This document shows positions 6,034 to 13,448 of a stretch of DNA of 16,233 nt, in pieces (positions within the stretch are counted from its first letter, which is position 1; each line of letters starts with the position of its first letter). The translations under genes and the position numbers were made by a program. The notes under the pieces were generated by a model. That model searched no databases. It was not told the DNA's origin and worked only from the letters and a program-made list of their open reading frames with translations. Origin of the DNA: Oscillospiraceae bacterium (GTDB taxonomy: Bacteria > Bacillota > Clostridia > Oscillospirales > Oscillospiraceae); contig JAHHRY010000018.1 in the NCBI GenBank assembly GCA_020025535.1, positions 1 through 16,233 of the forward strand. The letters run 5' to 3'.

Positions 6034-7689
6034 TCATTTTTTACCCTTACGTTCCATAAGCAAAGGTGTCAGGCCAAAGAATATCAGGCCCGATGCCACA
6101 TTCAGCAGTGTCGCCACCGCAGCGCCGAGGGCCGGCAGATCCCTTGTCAGGAAGAATGCCAGGATACCGATATTCGGAGCAAGGCCAAAGTAAATAAACA
6201 GGATTTGTGCCAGCTGTTTCACCATTTTTCCTGCACTTATCTGCGTGGAAATATCAATAAATGCTCCAACCGTTGTGGAAAAGAAATCCACCGACACAAT
6301 CACAACCGTCCACAGCAGCGCCATCAAAGGATTTGCCCCTGTCAGGATTACCGCCAGCACCATAGCCGGCAGCAAATCCATCAGACAATTCACCGTTCCG
6401 CCCATCAGTGACCAGAAGAGCTTGGACCATGCACTTTCCGGAATCATTCGGAAGTAAATCATCTGTGTGTCCTGACTCAGGGGATTGCCCAAAGCCCTGA
6501 AGAATGCAAATCCGCCCAGAATACAGACAATCGGCACAAATGCATTTGTTTCAAACACATATCTGCACAGCAAGAACATACCCAAAGCTGCCACAAAATA
6601 GGTTTCTGCTGTTTTCGTCAAGATGCCAAAATGTGCGAAGCGGAAACGATTATACAGAGATTTATGGAAGAACACATTGGCACCGGCACCATGCCGTATA
6701 CCGTCCCGTTTCAGCCGGTCGCTGCGGTCTTTTTTCCGCTTTGTCACGGTAAAGGCACCGGCATTTTCCGACATTGCCTTTTCCATAATCTCTGCGGTTT
6801 CTTCCGACTTTGCCATGGCTTCTTCATAAAAATCCGCTTTCATGTGCCAGATGGCATAGGCCAGTGCCACACCGCCAATCAGAACAGCACCAAGGCAGAG
6901 GCACGTTTCCAGGACTTTTCCCTCTGCGGCAAAAATGCAGAATCCCTTCAGCCATCCCCAGACCGGAATGAAGCAGGAGTATTTTCCGTTAAAGAACCCG
7001 ATTGCCGCATCCAGATTGCTGCTTCCGCTCATTTTCCAGTACGCAAAATAAGCACCGGCAATAATCAGCAGCAAAGCATAAATACCTCTGCGCAGATATG
7101 CCTTCCACTTGATATGGGTGGAACAGGCAACATACAGAAAAATCTGAATCAGCTTGGCCATGGCAAGGGTCAGGCACCAGGTAACGATGACTGCCAGCAC
7201 CACCCAGCCGTCAAATCCCAGATTCAGTACCAGATTGGGAACCTGGAACAACAGATAAATACTTGCCATAATACTGACACCCAGTTGGGTCATCAGGCGG
7301 AACAGGAGAACCGACTGGGGTTTCATAGGCGAGGCGAACAGCAGAGGCACGTCTGCAGGCAGAAAAATTCTGCTGCCGTTTTTGTCTGCGCCGAACGCTC
7401 CCAGCACAAATATCAGCAGGAGGATACCGCCCAGAACCAGCTCCGCAATTTCCAGAGTGCGCCCATCCACAGACTGCGCTGGCGGCTGCTCCGTGGTGTT
7501 TTCAGCCTCTTCGCTTTGGGATACGTCCGGAAGTTCGCTTTCTCCATGATCGGCCAGCGCAGTGGCACCGATGCCAATGATGACACCAAACAGCATACAG
7601 ATCAGGAGAAAAATCAGCACCCATGTGTTAAACAGCTTCTTCAGCTGATTGATAAAGGAGTGCCAAGCGTAATAACCAAATAGCTTCAT
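6034..7689 (-). CDS. ABC exporter permease (putative ABC exporter family)
   Basis: The membrane half of the ABC system encoded with the ATPase just upstream. From the ATG at 7689 (GGAGG 9 nt before it) the protein is 551 residues with roughly 12 hydrophobic segments. The first is at 22-46. A polar acidic loop at 47-80 (SELPDVSQSEEAENTTEQ) is probably outside the cell. A cytoplasmic charged stretch at about 285-340 (TVTKRKKDRSDRLKRDG) splits the two membrane halves. A motif near residues 100-130 (ADKNGSRIFLPADVPLLFASPM) is typical of large single-chain exporter permeases of Firmicutes. The start is 4 bp after the ATPase stop, so translation is probably coupled. The frame extends to 7722 but would overlap the ATPase without a good ribosome site. 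Substrate unknown; the EcsB-like layout is an alternative assignment. Confidence 0.82.
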   Translation of the reverse strand: MKLFGYYAWHSFINQLKKLFNTWVLIFLLICMLFGVIIGIGATALADHGESELPDVSQSEEAENTTEQPPAQSVDGRTLEIAELVLGGILLLIFVLGAFGADKNGSRIFLPADVPLLFASPMKPQSVLLFRLMTQLGVSIMASIYLLFQVPNLVLNLGFDGWVVLAVIVTWCLTLAMAKLIQIFLYVACSTHIKWKAYLRRGIYALLLIIAGAYFAYWKMSGSSNLDAAIGFFNGKYSCFIPVWGWLKGFCIFAAEGKVLETCLCLGAVLIGGVALAYAIWHMKADFYEEAMAKSEETAEIMEKAMSENAGAFTVTKRKKDRSDRLKRDGIRHGAGANVFFHKSLYNRFRFAHFGILTKTAETYFVAALGMFLLCRYVFETNAFVPIVCILGGFAFFRALGNPLSQDTQMIYFRMIPESAWSKLFWSLMGGTVNCLMDLLPAMVLAVILTGANPLMALLWTVVIVSVDFFSTTVGAFIDISTQISAGKMVKQLAQILFIYFGLAPNIGILAFFLTRDLPALGAAVATLLNVASGLIFFGLTPLLMERKGKK

Positions 7690-7693
7690 ACGC

Positions 7694-8440
7694 TCAGTCC
7701 TCCCGGCACGCCGCCTTCTCACTCAGGCACACGGTTTCTCGGTTCAGGTTCTCCGTGACATCAAAGAACAGCTGCTCCAGCGTTCTGCCGTCCTGCTCCA
7801 ATTCTTTGCGGGTCACGTTGGCGCGGATCTCACCATTTTGCATGATGAGGGTGCGATCCCACAGCATATCCACGCTGTCTATCATGTGGGTGCTGACCAG
7901 CAGCGTCTTTCCTTCATCCCGCATTCTTTCAATGGTGCATTTCAGTTCTTTAATTGCATGAGGATCCAGACCGATCATTGGCTCGTCCAGCAGCAGCACC
8001 CTAGGCTCCGGAAGAAGTCCAAGGCAGATATTCAGCTTCTGCTGCATACCTTTGGAAAGTTCATCACCAAATTTCTTCCGCTTATCATCCAGCTCAAACT
8101 GTTTGAGCAGTGCATCCATTCGCTGCTTATAGTCAGATAGACGATAGGCCCTTGCCAGAAACTCCATATGCTCCGACACCGTCAGGTTGGGATAAAGCGC
8201 AGGCATTTCCGGTATGTAGCCCAACAGACGCCGGGCGTCTGCAGATTTATTAGGGAAGCCACCTACGGTGATTTCTCCGTCATAACGCAAAAATCCAATC
8301 ATTGCCTTCATGATGGTACTTTTGCCGGCGCCGTTGGGGCCAAGCAGCACCGTGACGCTCCCCGGATCCAAATGAAATGACAAATCTTTGCAGGCCGTAA
8401 ATTTCCCGTATTTCTTTGTGACATGAGATACATTCAGCAT
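7694..8440 (-). CDS. ABC transporter ATP-binding protein
   Basis: The ATPase driving the exporter encoded by the next gene. From the ATG at 8440 (GAGAGGA, 7 nt spacing) it is 248 residues, a standard single nucleotide-binding domain. Walker A GPNGAGKST is at 34-42, the signature LSKGMQQKL at 128-136, Walker B VLLLDEP at 148-154, and the switch His at 185 in VSTHMID. The Q-loop position reads YIPEMPALYP, with Glu where Gln is common, as in the EcsA/ABC-2 exporter group. The open frame reaches 8482, but the earlier start is a GTG with no ribosome site. It opens the three-gene operon (ATPase, permease, CPBP protease), divergent from the SCIFF peptide gene across a 294-bp gap. Confidence 0.92.
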   Translation of the reverse strand: MLNVSHVTKKYGKFTACKDLSFHLDPGSVTVLLGPNGAGKSTIMKAMIGFLRYDGEITVGGFPNKSADARRLLGYIPEMPALYPNLTVSEHMEFLARAYRLSDYKQRMDALLKQFELDDKRKKFGDELSKGMQQKLNICLGLLPEPRVLLLDEPMIGLDPHAIKELKCTIERMRDEGKTLLVSTHMIDSVDMLWDRTLIMQNGEIRANVTRKELEQDGRTLEQLFFDVTENLNRETVCLSEKAACRED

Positions 8441-8553
8441 AATAAAATCCTCTCTGTTTCTATTTCCTCGGATAAAGAGCACACCGTAATCATATTTTCC
8501 TGCCGTTTAGACAACAAATTTCTCTCACCCGCTGATTTTGTTAAACACACGTA

Positions 8554-8562
8554 ATTATAACA
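8554..8562 (-). promoter_or_regulatory. Extended -10 promoter of the ABC exporter/CPBP operon
   Basis: On the minus strand TGTTATAAT (complement of 8554-8562) is a perfect extended -10 element; the -35 hexamer 17 bp upstream is weak (TGGATT). A start near 8547 gives a leader of about 105 nt. In it GTTTA-ACAA can pair with TTGT-c-TAAAC, about 25 nt further on. No known riboswitch was recognised. Confidence 0.6.
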
Positions 8563-8626
8563 TACTTCGATTCAAAAATCCATATATCAGATTTGGGAAT
8601 TTCAAAAGTCCCACGAGAATGATGTG

Positions 8627-8655
8627 TTGACTTTTTCCCTTCCATGTGCTAAAAT
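8627..8655 (+). promoter_or_regulatory. Promoter of the SCIFF peptide gene
   Basis: TTGACT (8627-8632) and TAAAAT (8650-8655) have a 17-bp spacer, close to SigA consensus, as expected for an abundant small precursor. The start near 8662 leaves a leader of about 70 nt. That leader holds a short hairpin, GGAATA-TTG-TATTCC (about 8670-8684), and an A/T-rich stretch before the GGAGAG ribosome site at 8722-8727. Confidence 0.75.
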
Positions 8656-8734
8656 CTAGACGATAGAGCGGAATATTGTATTCCCGGTAACATTTCAAAA
8701 ATATATATAATCTAATAGATCGGAGAGTTTTATC

Positions 8735-8881
8735 ATGGAAAAGATCAAGACTATTGAGACTCGTAACCTGTGCGAAAGCGCAAAGAACGGCGGCTGCGGC
8801 GAGTGCCAGACCTCTTGCCAGTCTGCTTGCAAGACCAGCTGCGGTGTTGCTAACCAGAAGTGCGAAAACACTGAAAAGTAA
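8735..8881 (+). CDS. scfA: SCIFF ranthipeptide precursor (six-cysteine-in-forty-five-residues family), seven-Cys variant
   Basis: A 48-residue ribosomal peptide precursor. Its leader part starts MEKIKTIETRNL, and the core has the family pattern GGCGECQTSCQSACKTSC followed by GVANQKCE. SCIFF peptides are substrates of the radical SAM enzyme ScfB, which joins a Cys sulfur to a non-alpha carbon of Thr, making a ranthipeptide. Clostridial ranthipeptides have been linked to cell-density signalling, but the role is not settled. Cysteines are at 13, 21, 24, 28, 32, 36 and 43; the last six match the family and Cys13 is extra. After the fifth core Cys there is Gly37 where I expect the usual Thr. GGAGAG lies 7 nt before the ATG. 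It has its own promoter and is followed by a terminator, with the maturase 80 bp on. The family call is very secure. Confidence 0.95.
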   Translation: MEKIKTIETRNLCESAKNGGCGECQTSCQSACKTSCGVANQKCENTEK

Positions 8882-8896
8882 GCATTTTGAACCAAC

Positions 8897-8928
8897 AAAG
8901 GTGCCACCGTTTCAGGTGGCACCTTTTT
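8897..8928 (+). terminator. Intrinsic terminator between scfA and scfB
   Basis: AAAGGTGCCACC (8897-8908) pairs perfectly with GGTGGCACCTTT (8915-8926) around a 6-nt loop, ending in TTTTT. It lies 16 bp after the SCIFF stop and 33 bp before scfB. No second promoter was recognised before scfB, so the maturase probably depends on read-through and is made in smaller amounts than its substrate. Confidence 0.85.
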
Positions 8929-8961
8929 ACTTAGAGATATTGTAAAAGGGAGATACTTTTT

Positions 8962-10347
8962 ATGGTACATCAATACAAGCTCAACGGCTACAACATCGTG
9001 CTGGACAGCTGTTCCGGTTCCATCCACGTGGTGGACGAAGTGGCTTATGATATCATCGCCATGTATGAAAATCACTCCGCTGACGAGATCGTGGCTGCCA
9101 TGATGGAAAAGTACGGCCATCGTGATGACGTAACCGAGCCTGAAATCCGGGAATGCATCAGCGACGTGGAAGCACTGACCAAAGCCGGCAAGCTGTTTAC
9201 CCCCGATACATTTGCCGATATGGCCGGTACCTTCAAGGAGCGTTCCGGCGATGTGGTCAAGGCGCTCTGCCTGCACGTTGCTCACACCTGTAACCTGAAC
9301 TGCTCTTACTGCTTCGCCAGTCAGGGCAAGTACCACGGCGACCGTGCTCTCATGAGCTTTGAAGTGGGCAAGCAGGCTCTGGACTTCCTCATGGATCACT
9401 CCGGTCATCGTAAAAACCTGGAAGTGGATTTCTTCGGCGGTGAGCCTCTGATGAACTGGGATGTGGTCAAGCAGCTGGTGGCATACGCCCGCAGCGTAGA
9501 AAAGGAACGGGGCAAGAACTTCCGCTTCACACTCACCACCAACGGTATGCTGATCGACGATGACGTCATCGAATTTGCCAACAAGGAAATGAGCAATGTG
9601 GTTCTCTCTCTGGACGGACGCAAGGAAATCCACGACCGTACACGGGTGGACTACGCCGGCAAAGGCAGCTATGACCGAATTGTTCCCAAGTTCCAGAAGC
9701 TGGTAGCCGCCCGTGGCAACAAGGACTACTATATGCGCGGCACCTTCACCCATGCCAACCCCGATTTTACCAAGGACCTGTTCCATATGGCAGACCTCGG
9801 CTTTACGGAGCTCAGCATGGAGCCTGTGGTGTGTGCACCGGATGACCCCGCTGCCCTGACTCCGGAAGATCTGGAAATCGTCAAGGAGCAGTATGAAATT
9901 CTCGCCAAGGATATGATCCGCCGCAAAAAGGAAGGTCACCCCATCACCTTCTATCACTATATGCTGGATCTCACCGGCGGCCCCTGCATCTATAAGCGAA
10001 TCTCCGGCTGCGGCTCCGGAACGGAGTACATGGCCGTTACCCCCTGGGGTGATCTGTACCCCTGTCACCAGTTCGTGGGCGAAGAGGCCTACAAGCTGGG
10101 CGATGTCTGGAACGGCGTGGACAACACCAAGCTCCGGGAAGAATTCCGCAGCTGCAATGCCTATGCCCGTCCGGAATGCGCTGATTGCTGGGCAAAGCTC
10201 TACTGCTCCGGTGGCTGTGCGGCCAACGCCTACCACGCAACCGGCACCATCCGCGGCGTGTACAAGCCCGGCTGTGAGCTGTTCCGCAAGCGTATCGAGT
10301 GTGCCATCATGATGAAGGTGGCAGAGGAAGCCGAAAAAGAAGGTTAA
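8962..10347 (+). CDS. scfB: SCIFF peptide maturase: radical SAM/SPASM thioether-forming enzyme
   Basis: This enzyme cleaves S-adenosylmethionine to make a radical that builds the Cys-Thr thioether in SCIFF. The 461 residues show all parts in order. Residues 1-80 form the peptide-recognition (RRE-like) region that binds the precursor leader. The radical SAM cluster is CNLNCSYC (Cys110, 114, 117), followed by FFGGEP (157-162) and a TTNG segment (192-195). A SPASM-type C-terminus has Cys342, 350, 368, 398, 406, 409, 415, 419 and 438, enough for two auxiliary iron-sulfur clusters, with the CHQFVGEE and YCSGGCAANAY signatures. The length equals that of known SCIFF maturases. AAGGGAG at 8946-8952 gives the start. 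It follows scfA after the terminator and is 3 bp from the next gene. No key residue is missing. Confidence 0.95.
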   Translation: MVHQYKLNGYNIVLDSCSGSIHVVDEVAYDIIAMYENHSADEIVAAMMEKYGHRDDVTEPEIRECISDVEALTKAGKLFTPDTFADMAGTFKERSGDVVKALCLHVAHTCNLNCSYCFASQGKYHGDRALMSFEVGKQALDFLMDHSGHRKNLEVDFFGGEPLMNWDVVKQLVAYARSVEKERGKNFRFTLTTNGMLIDDDVIEFANKEMSNVVLSLDGRKEIHDRTRVDYAGKGSYDRIVPKFQKLVAARGNKDYYMRGTFTHANPDFTKDLFHMADLGFTELSMEPVVCAPDDPAALTPEDLEIVKEQYEILAKDMIRRKKEGHPITFYHYMLDLTGGPCIYKRISGCGSGTEYMAVTPWGDLYPCHQFVGEEAYKLGDVWNGVDNTKLREEFRSCNAYARPECADCWAKLYCSGGCAANAYHATGTIRGVYKPGCELFRKRIECAIMMKVAEEAEKEG

Positions 10348-10350
10348 TGC

Positions 10351-11685
10351 ATGAATACGCCCGTCTGTGACTTTCTGGAAAGCTATCACGCCGGCGGCAC
10401 CGTCCGGTTTCATATGCCCGGACATAAAGGAGTGCCCTTTCTGGGATGTGAGCCTCTGGATCTTACAGAGGTTTCCGGTGCGGATTCCCTTTATGAGGCA
10501 GACGGCATTATCGCCCAAAGCGAAGCCAACGCCACTGCCCTGTTCGGTTCCGGTCGGACGGTATACTCCACCGAAGGCTCCAGCCAGTGCATCCGTGCAA
10601 TGCTGTATCTGGCGTTGAACAACCGTCGGGAAGGTACTCCTCCCGTCATCGTTGCAGCCCGCAATGTCCATAAGGCTTTTGTGTATGCAGCTGCCCTTCT
10701 GGATTTTCAGGTGGTTTGGCTGTGGCCAGAGGGAGAACACCGTTCTCTGTGCGGCTGTCCCATTTCAGCCGCTTCTCTGGAGCGCACGCTGCAGTCCCTC
10801 CCCTATCCGCCGGCTGCCGTGTATATCACAAGCCCGGACTATCTGGGGGGAACCGCAGACATTTCCGCTCTGGCGGAGGTCTGCCACCGATACGGAACCA
10901 TTTTGACTGTGGACAATGCACACGGTGCCTACCTGCGGTTTCTCCGGCCCTCCAGACATCCTTTGGATCTGGGTGCGGATCTTTGCTGTGATTCCGCCCA
11001 CAAAACCCTGCCGGTGCTGACCGGAGGTGCCTATCTCCATTGCAGCAAAAACACTTCCACCGTCATGCAGGAACACATGAAATCCGCCATGGCGCTGTTC
11101 GGTTCCACCAGCCCATCCTATTTGATTCTGGCATCTCTGGACCGGTGCAATGCTTATCTTGCGGATAATTACACCGTGCGTCTGGCGGAAACCGTCCGGA
11201 ATCTGGATGCGCTCCGGCAGGACCTTACCAAAAACGGCTGGGAAACAGAACAGACCGACCCCCTGCGAATCACCATTGCCGCACCTGCGGATACGACGGG
11301 AATCGCACTGGGAGAGCATTTGCGCCGGCACGGCATAGAATGTGAATATGCAGACCCGGAATCCTTAGTTCTGATGATTACTCCGGAAAACAGAGTATCC
11401 GATCTGGAAAGATTGTCCTCCGTTCTGGGTGTGAATTTCTCCGCCCCGGCAAAACGTAAAAACCTGCCGCTGGCACAGGGTCCCCAGGAAATGACCATCC
11501 GACAGGCACTGTTTGCGCCCCACGAGGAAATTCTGGCAGAGGATTCTCTGGGACGGATATGCGGTGCTCCCACCGTGTCCTGTCCCCCGGCAATTCCCAT
11601 TGCCGTATCGGGTGAACGCATCACGCCTGCCGCTCTGGAGCTGTTCCGGCACTATGGGATTGCTTCCGTCGACGTAATTAAATAA
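10351..11685 (+). CDS. Orn/Lys/Arg decarboxylase-family PLP enzyme
   Basis: A fold-type I PLP enzyme of the ornithine/lysine/arginine decarboxylase family; clostridial relatives are annotated as arginine or lysine decarboxylases of polyamine metabolism. The 444-residue protein starts with the family hallmark RFHMPGHKG (19-27). It then has EGSSQ at 75-79, a TVDNAHGAY segment at 186-194 that contacts the cofactor (Asp188, His191), and DSAHKTLPVLTGGAYLH at 214-230 with Lys218 as the Schiff-base lysine. It is shorter than classic SpeA-type enzymes (about 480-490 residues) but has both major and C-terminal domains. AGAAGG gives a ribosome site inside the end of scfB, and the ATG is 3 bp after the scfB stop, so the two genes are very likely co-translated. 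Substrate unknown; a role on the SCIFF product is speculative. Confidence 0.88.
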   Translation: MNTPVCDFLESYHAGGTVRFHMPGHKGVPFLGCEPLDLTEVSGADSLYEADGIIAQSEANATALFGSGRTVYSTEGSSQCIRAMLYLALNNRREGTPPVIVAARNVHKAFVYAAALLDFQVVWLWPEGEHRSLCGCPISAASLERTLQSLPYPPAAVYITSPDYLGGTADISALAEVCHRYGTILTVDNAHGAYLRFLRPSRHPLDLGADLCCDSAHKTLPVLTGGAYLHCSKNTSTVMQEHMKSAMALFGSTSPSYLILASLDRCNAYLADNYTVRLAETVRNLDALRQDLTKNGWETEQTDPLRITIAAPADTTGIALGEHLRRHGIECEYADPESLVLMITPENRVSDLERLSSVLGVNFSAPAKRKNLPLAQGPQEMTIRQALFAPHEEILAEDSLGRICGAPTVSCPPAIPIAVSGERITPAALELFRHYGIASVDVIK

Positions 11686-11687
11686 TC

Positions 11688-11729
11688 AACCGAGGCTGTC
11701 GCGCATACGCATGACGCCTCGGTTTTTTC
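11688..11729 (+). terminator. Intrinsic terminator ending the SCIFF operon
   Basis: AACCGAGGC (11688-11696) pairs with GCCTCGGTT (11716-11724), continuing to a run of T residues through 11728. The inner part (GTC/GAC and GCG/CGC) can extend the stem after one unpaired base. It lies 2 bp past the stop of the decarboxylase-like gene. Confidence 0.85.
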
Positions 11730-11745
11730 TTTTCGCCCATTCTTG

Positions 11746-11774
11746 TTTACAGAACGGACATTGTGTTGTATAAT
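11746..11774 (+). promoter_or_regulatory. Promoter of the cardiolipin synthase gene
   Basis: TTTACA (11746-11751) and TATAAT (11769-11774) are 17 bp apart. The start near 11781 leaves about 30 nt before the gene, including AAAGGAG at 11797-11803. Confidence 0.8.
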
Positions 11775-11811
11775 GTCATAAGTATGAACATCGCAGAAAG
11801 GAGCGCAAACA

Positions 11812-13389
11812 ATGAAGCAAGATACAGACAATAAGGGTATTTCCCTGCTGAAAAAGGGTAAGAAAGGTATTGTTTCGATCATTTTCAGCCGTTTGGGAAT
11901 GATTATACTGCTGTTGCTTATCCAGGTTCTGCTCCTGCTGACCGTTTTCCGCTGGTTTGAAGCGTTTATTCCCCATATTTACGGCGGAACGATTATTTTC
12001 ACACTCTTTATGGTCCTATACCTTCTCAGCACCTCCATCGATCCCACCGCCAAAATCACCTGGCTGATTATTATTATGCTGCTGCCGGTGTTTGGTGCGT
12101 TGCTGTTTATATTCATAAGGAGTGACATTGGGCATCGGGCACTGAAATCAAGAGTGCAGCATCTGAACGAACAGACAAAAGACCGCATTACCCAGGATCC
12201 CGAAACGCTGGAAGCGCTGTCCTCTGCCGCTCCCGGCGCTGCCGGTCTGTCCCGGTATATCAGCCGCAGCGGTTCTTTCCCGGTTTATGACAAAACAGAA
12301 GTAACCTACTTTCCCACCGGGGAAGCAAAATTTGCCGAGCTTCTCAAGCAGCTGGAACAGGCAGAGAAGTTCATTTTCCTGGAATACTTCATCGTGGAAG
12401 AGGGCGTCATGTGGGGCCAGGTGCTGGAAATTCTGGCCAGGAAAGTCAAACAGGGCGTGGAAGTCCGTATGATGTATGACGGAACCTGTGAGTTCTCCAA
12501 GCTTCCTCACGACTATCCCAAACGACTGCAGGCGCTGGGCATTCAATGCAAAATGTTTGCGCCTATCACGCCTTTCGTTTCCACCCACTATAACTATCGG
12601 GATCACAGGAAAATTCTCGTGATCGACGGCCACACTGCTTTCAACGGCGGCATCAATCTGGCAGACGAATATATCAATCATGTGGTAAAGTTCGGCCACT
12701 GGAAGGATACCGCCGTCATGCTGAAGGGTGATGCTGTTCGCAGCTTTACTCTCATGTTCCTGCAGATGTGGAACGTCGATGAAAAGAATTGGGAGTTTGA
12801 CTCGTATCTGTCCGCTGACTGTCATTCCAGAGAGAACGCCAAGGGATTTGTCATTCCCTACGGAGACTGTCCTCTGGACTGTGAAAAAGTCGGTGAGCAG
12901 GTCTATATCGACATTCTGAACCGCGCACAGCGGTATGTGCACATCATGACCCCCTACCTGATTCTGGACGGGGAAATGGAAAATGCTCTGAAATTCGCCG
13001 CCGAGAGAGGCGTGGATGTCCGTCTGATCCTTCCGGGCATTCCGGATAAACCGATTCCCTACGCTCTGGCGCTTACTCACTATACTTCTCTTCTGGATTC
13101 CGGCGTAAAAATCTATGAATACACCCCCGGATTTGTACACGCTAAGGTCTTCGTGGCAGACGATCAGGAAGCGGTTGTCGGTACCATCAATCTGGATTAC
13201 CGCAGTCTTTACCACCACTTTGAGTGCGCCACCTATCTCTGGGGCACCGACTGCATCCCGGGTATTGAAACAGATTTTCTGGATACCCAGGAAAAATGCC
13301 AGCTTATCACTTACGAAAAACGGAAGCACGCAAAGCTGTACCGGAAAGTCATGGGTTTTCTCATGAAAGCCTTTGCTCCCCTGCTGTAA
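11812..13389 (+). CDS. cls: Cardiolipin synthase (phospholipase D superfamily, ClsA-like)
   Basis: Makes cardiolipin at the membrane by condensing two phosphatidylglycerol molecules. The 525-residue protein has a basic N-terminus (KKGKKG) and three hydrophobic stretches at about 24-47, 57-74 and 81-104, the last two corresponding to the PLDc_N region (TSIDPTAKITWLIIIMLLP). Two HKD catalytic motifs follow: HRKILVID with His265, Lys267 and Asp272, trailed by GGINLADEY, and HAKVFVAD with His443, Lys445 and Asp450, trailed by VGTINLDYRS. Both are intact, so it should be active. Length and layout fit bacterial Cls with a short charged tail. The start has an AAAGGAG site, 8 nt spacing. It converges on a second PLD-family gene and shares a terminator with it. 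Confidence 0.93.
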   Translation: MKQDTDNKGISLLKKGKKGIVSIIFSRLGMIILLLLIQVLLLLTVFRWFEAFIPHIYGGTIIFTLFMVLYLLSTSIDPTAKITWLIIIMLLPVFGALLFIFIRSDIGHRALKSRVQHLNEQTKDRITQDPETLEALSSAAPGAAGLSRYISRSGSFPVYDKTEVTYFPTGEAKFAELLKQLEQAEKFIFLEYFIVEEGVMWGQVLEILARKVKQGVEVRMMYDGTCEFSKLPHDYPKRLQALGIQCKMFAPITPFVSTHYNYRDHRKILVIDGHTAFNGGINLADEYINHVVKFGHWKDTAVMLKGDAVRSFTLMFLQMWNVDEKNWEFDSYLSADCHSRENAKGFVIPYGDCPLDCEKVGEQVYIDILNRAQRYVHIMTPYLILDGEMENALKFAAERGVDVRLILPGIPDKPIPYALALTHYTSLLDSGVKIYEYTPGFVHAKVFVADDQEAVVGTINLDYRSLYHHFECATYLWGTDCIPGIETDFLDTQEKCQLITYEKRKHAKLYRKVMGFLMKAFAPLL

Positions 13390-13401
13390 TAACCAAAATA
13401 G

Positions 13402-13438
13402 AAATCCGGCTCGCCACATTTGTGGTGAGCCGGATTTT
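13402..13438. terminator. Bidirectional terminator between the two PLD-family genes
   Basis: A 16-bp stem (13402-13417 with 13422-13437, one G-T pair) with core CCGGCTCGCCAC/GTGGTGAGCCGG and a 4-nt loop. AAAT and ATTTT arms supply T-rich ends in both directions. It sits in the 59-bp gap between convergent genes that end at 13389 and 13449. Confidence 0.8.
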
Positions 13439-13448
13439 GTTCGTTCAC

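Noticed and set aside
6631..7683. 350-codon plus-strand frame opposite the ABC permease
   Set aside because: His/Gln-rich shadow of a membrane protein gene; no start signal.
8441..8734. A hidden gene in the SCIFF/ABC divergent gap
   Set aside because: Both promoters and leaders account for the sequence; no open frame with a ribosome site was seen.
8695..10740. 681-codon open frame on the minus strand opposite scfA, scfB and the decarboxylase-like gene
   Set aside because: It lies antisense to genes with clear catalytic motifs. High third-position GC leaves the opposite frame open; the translation has no recognisable domain and no ribosome site.
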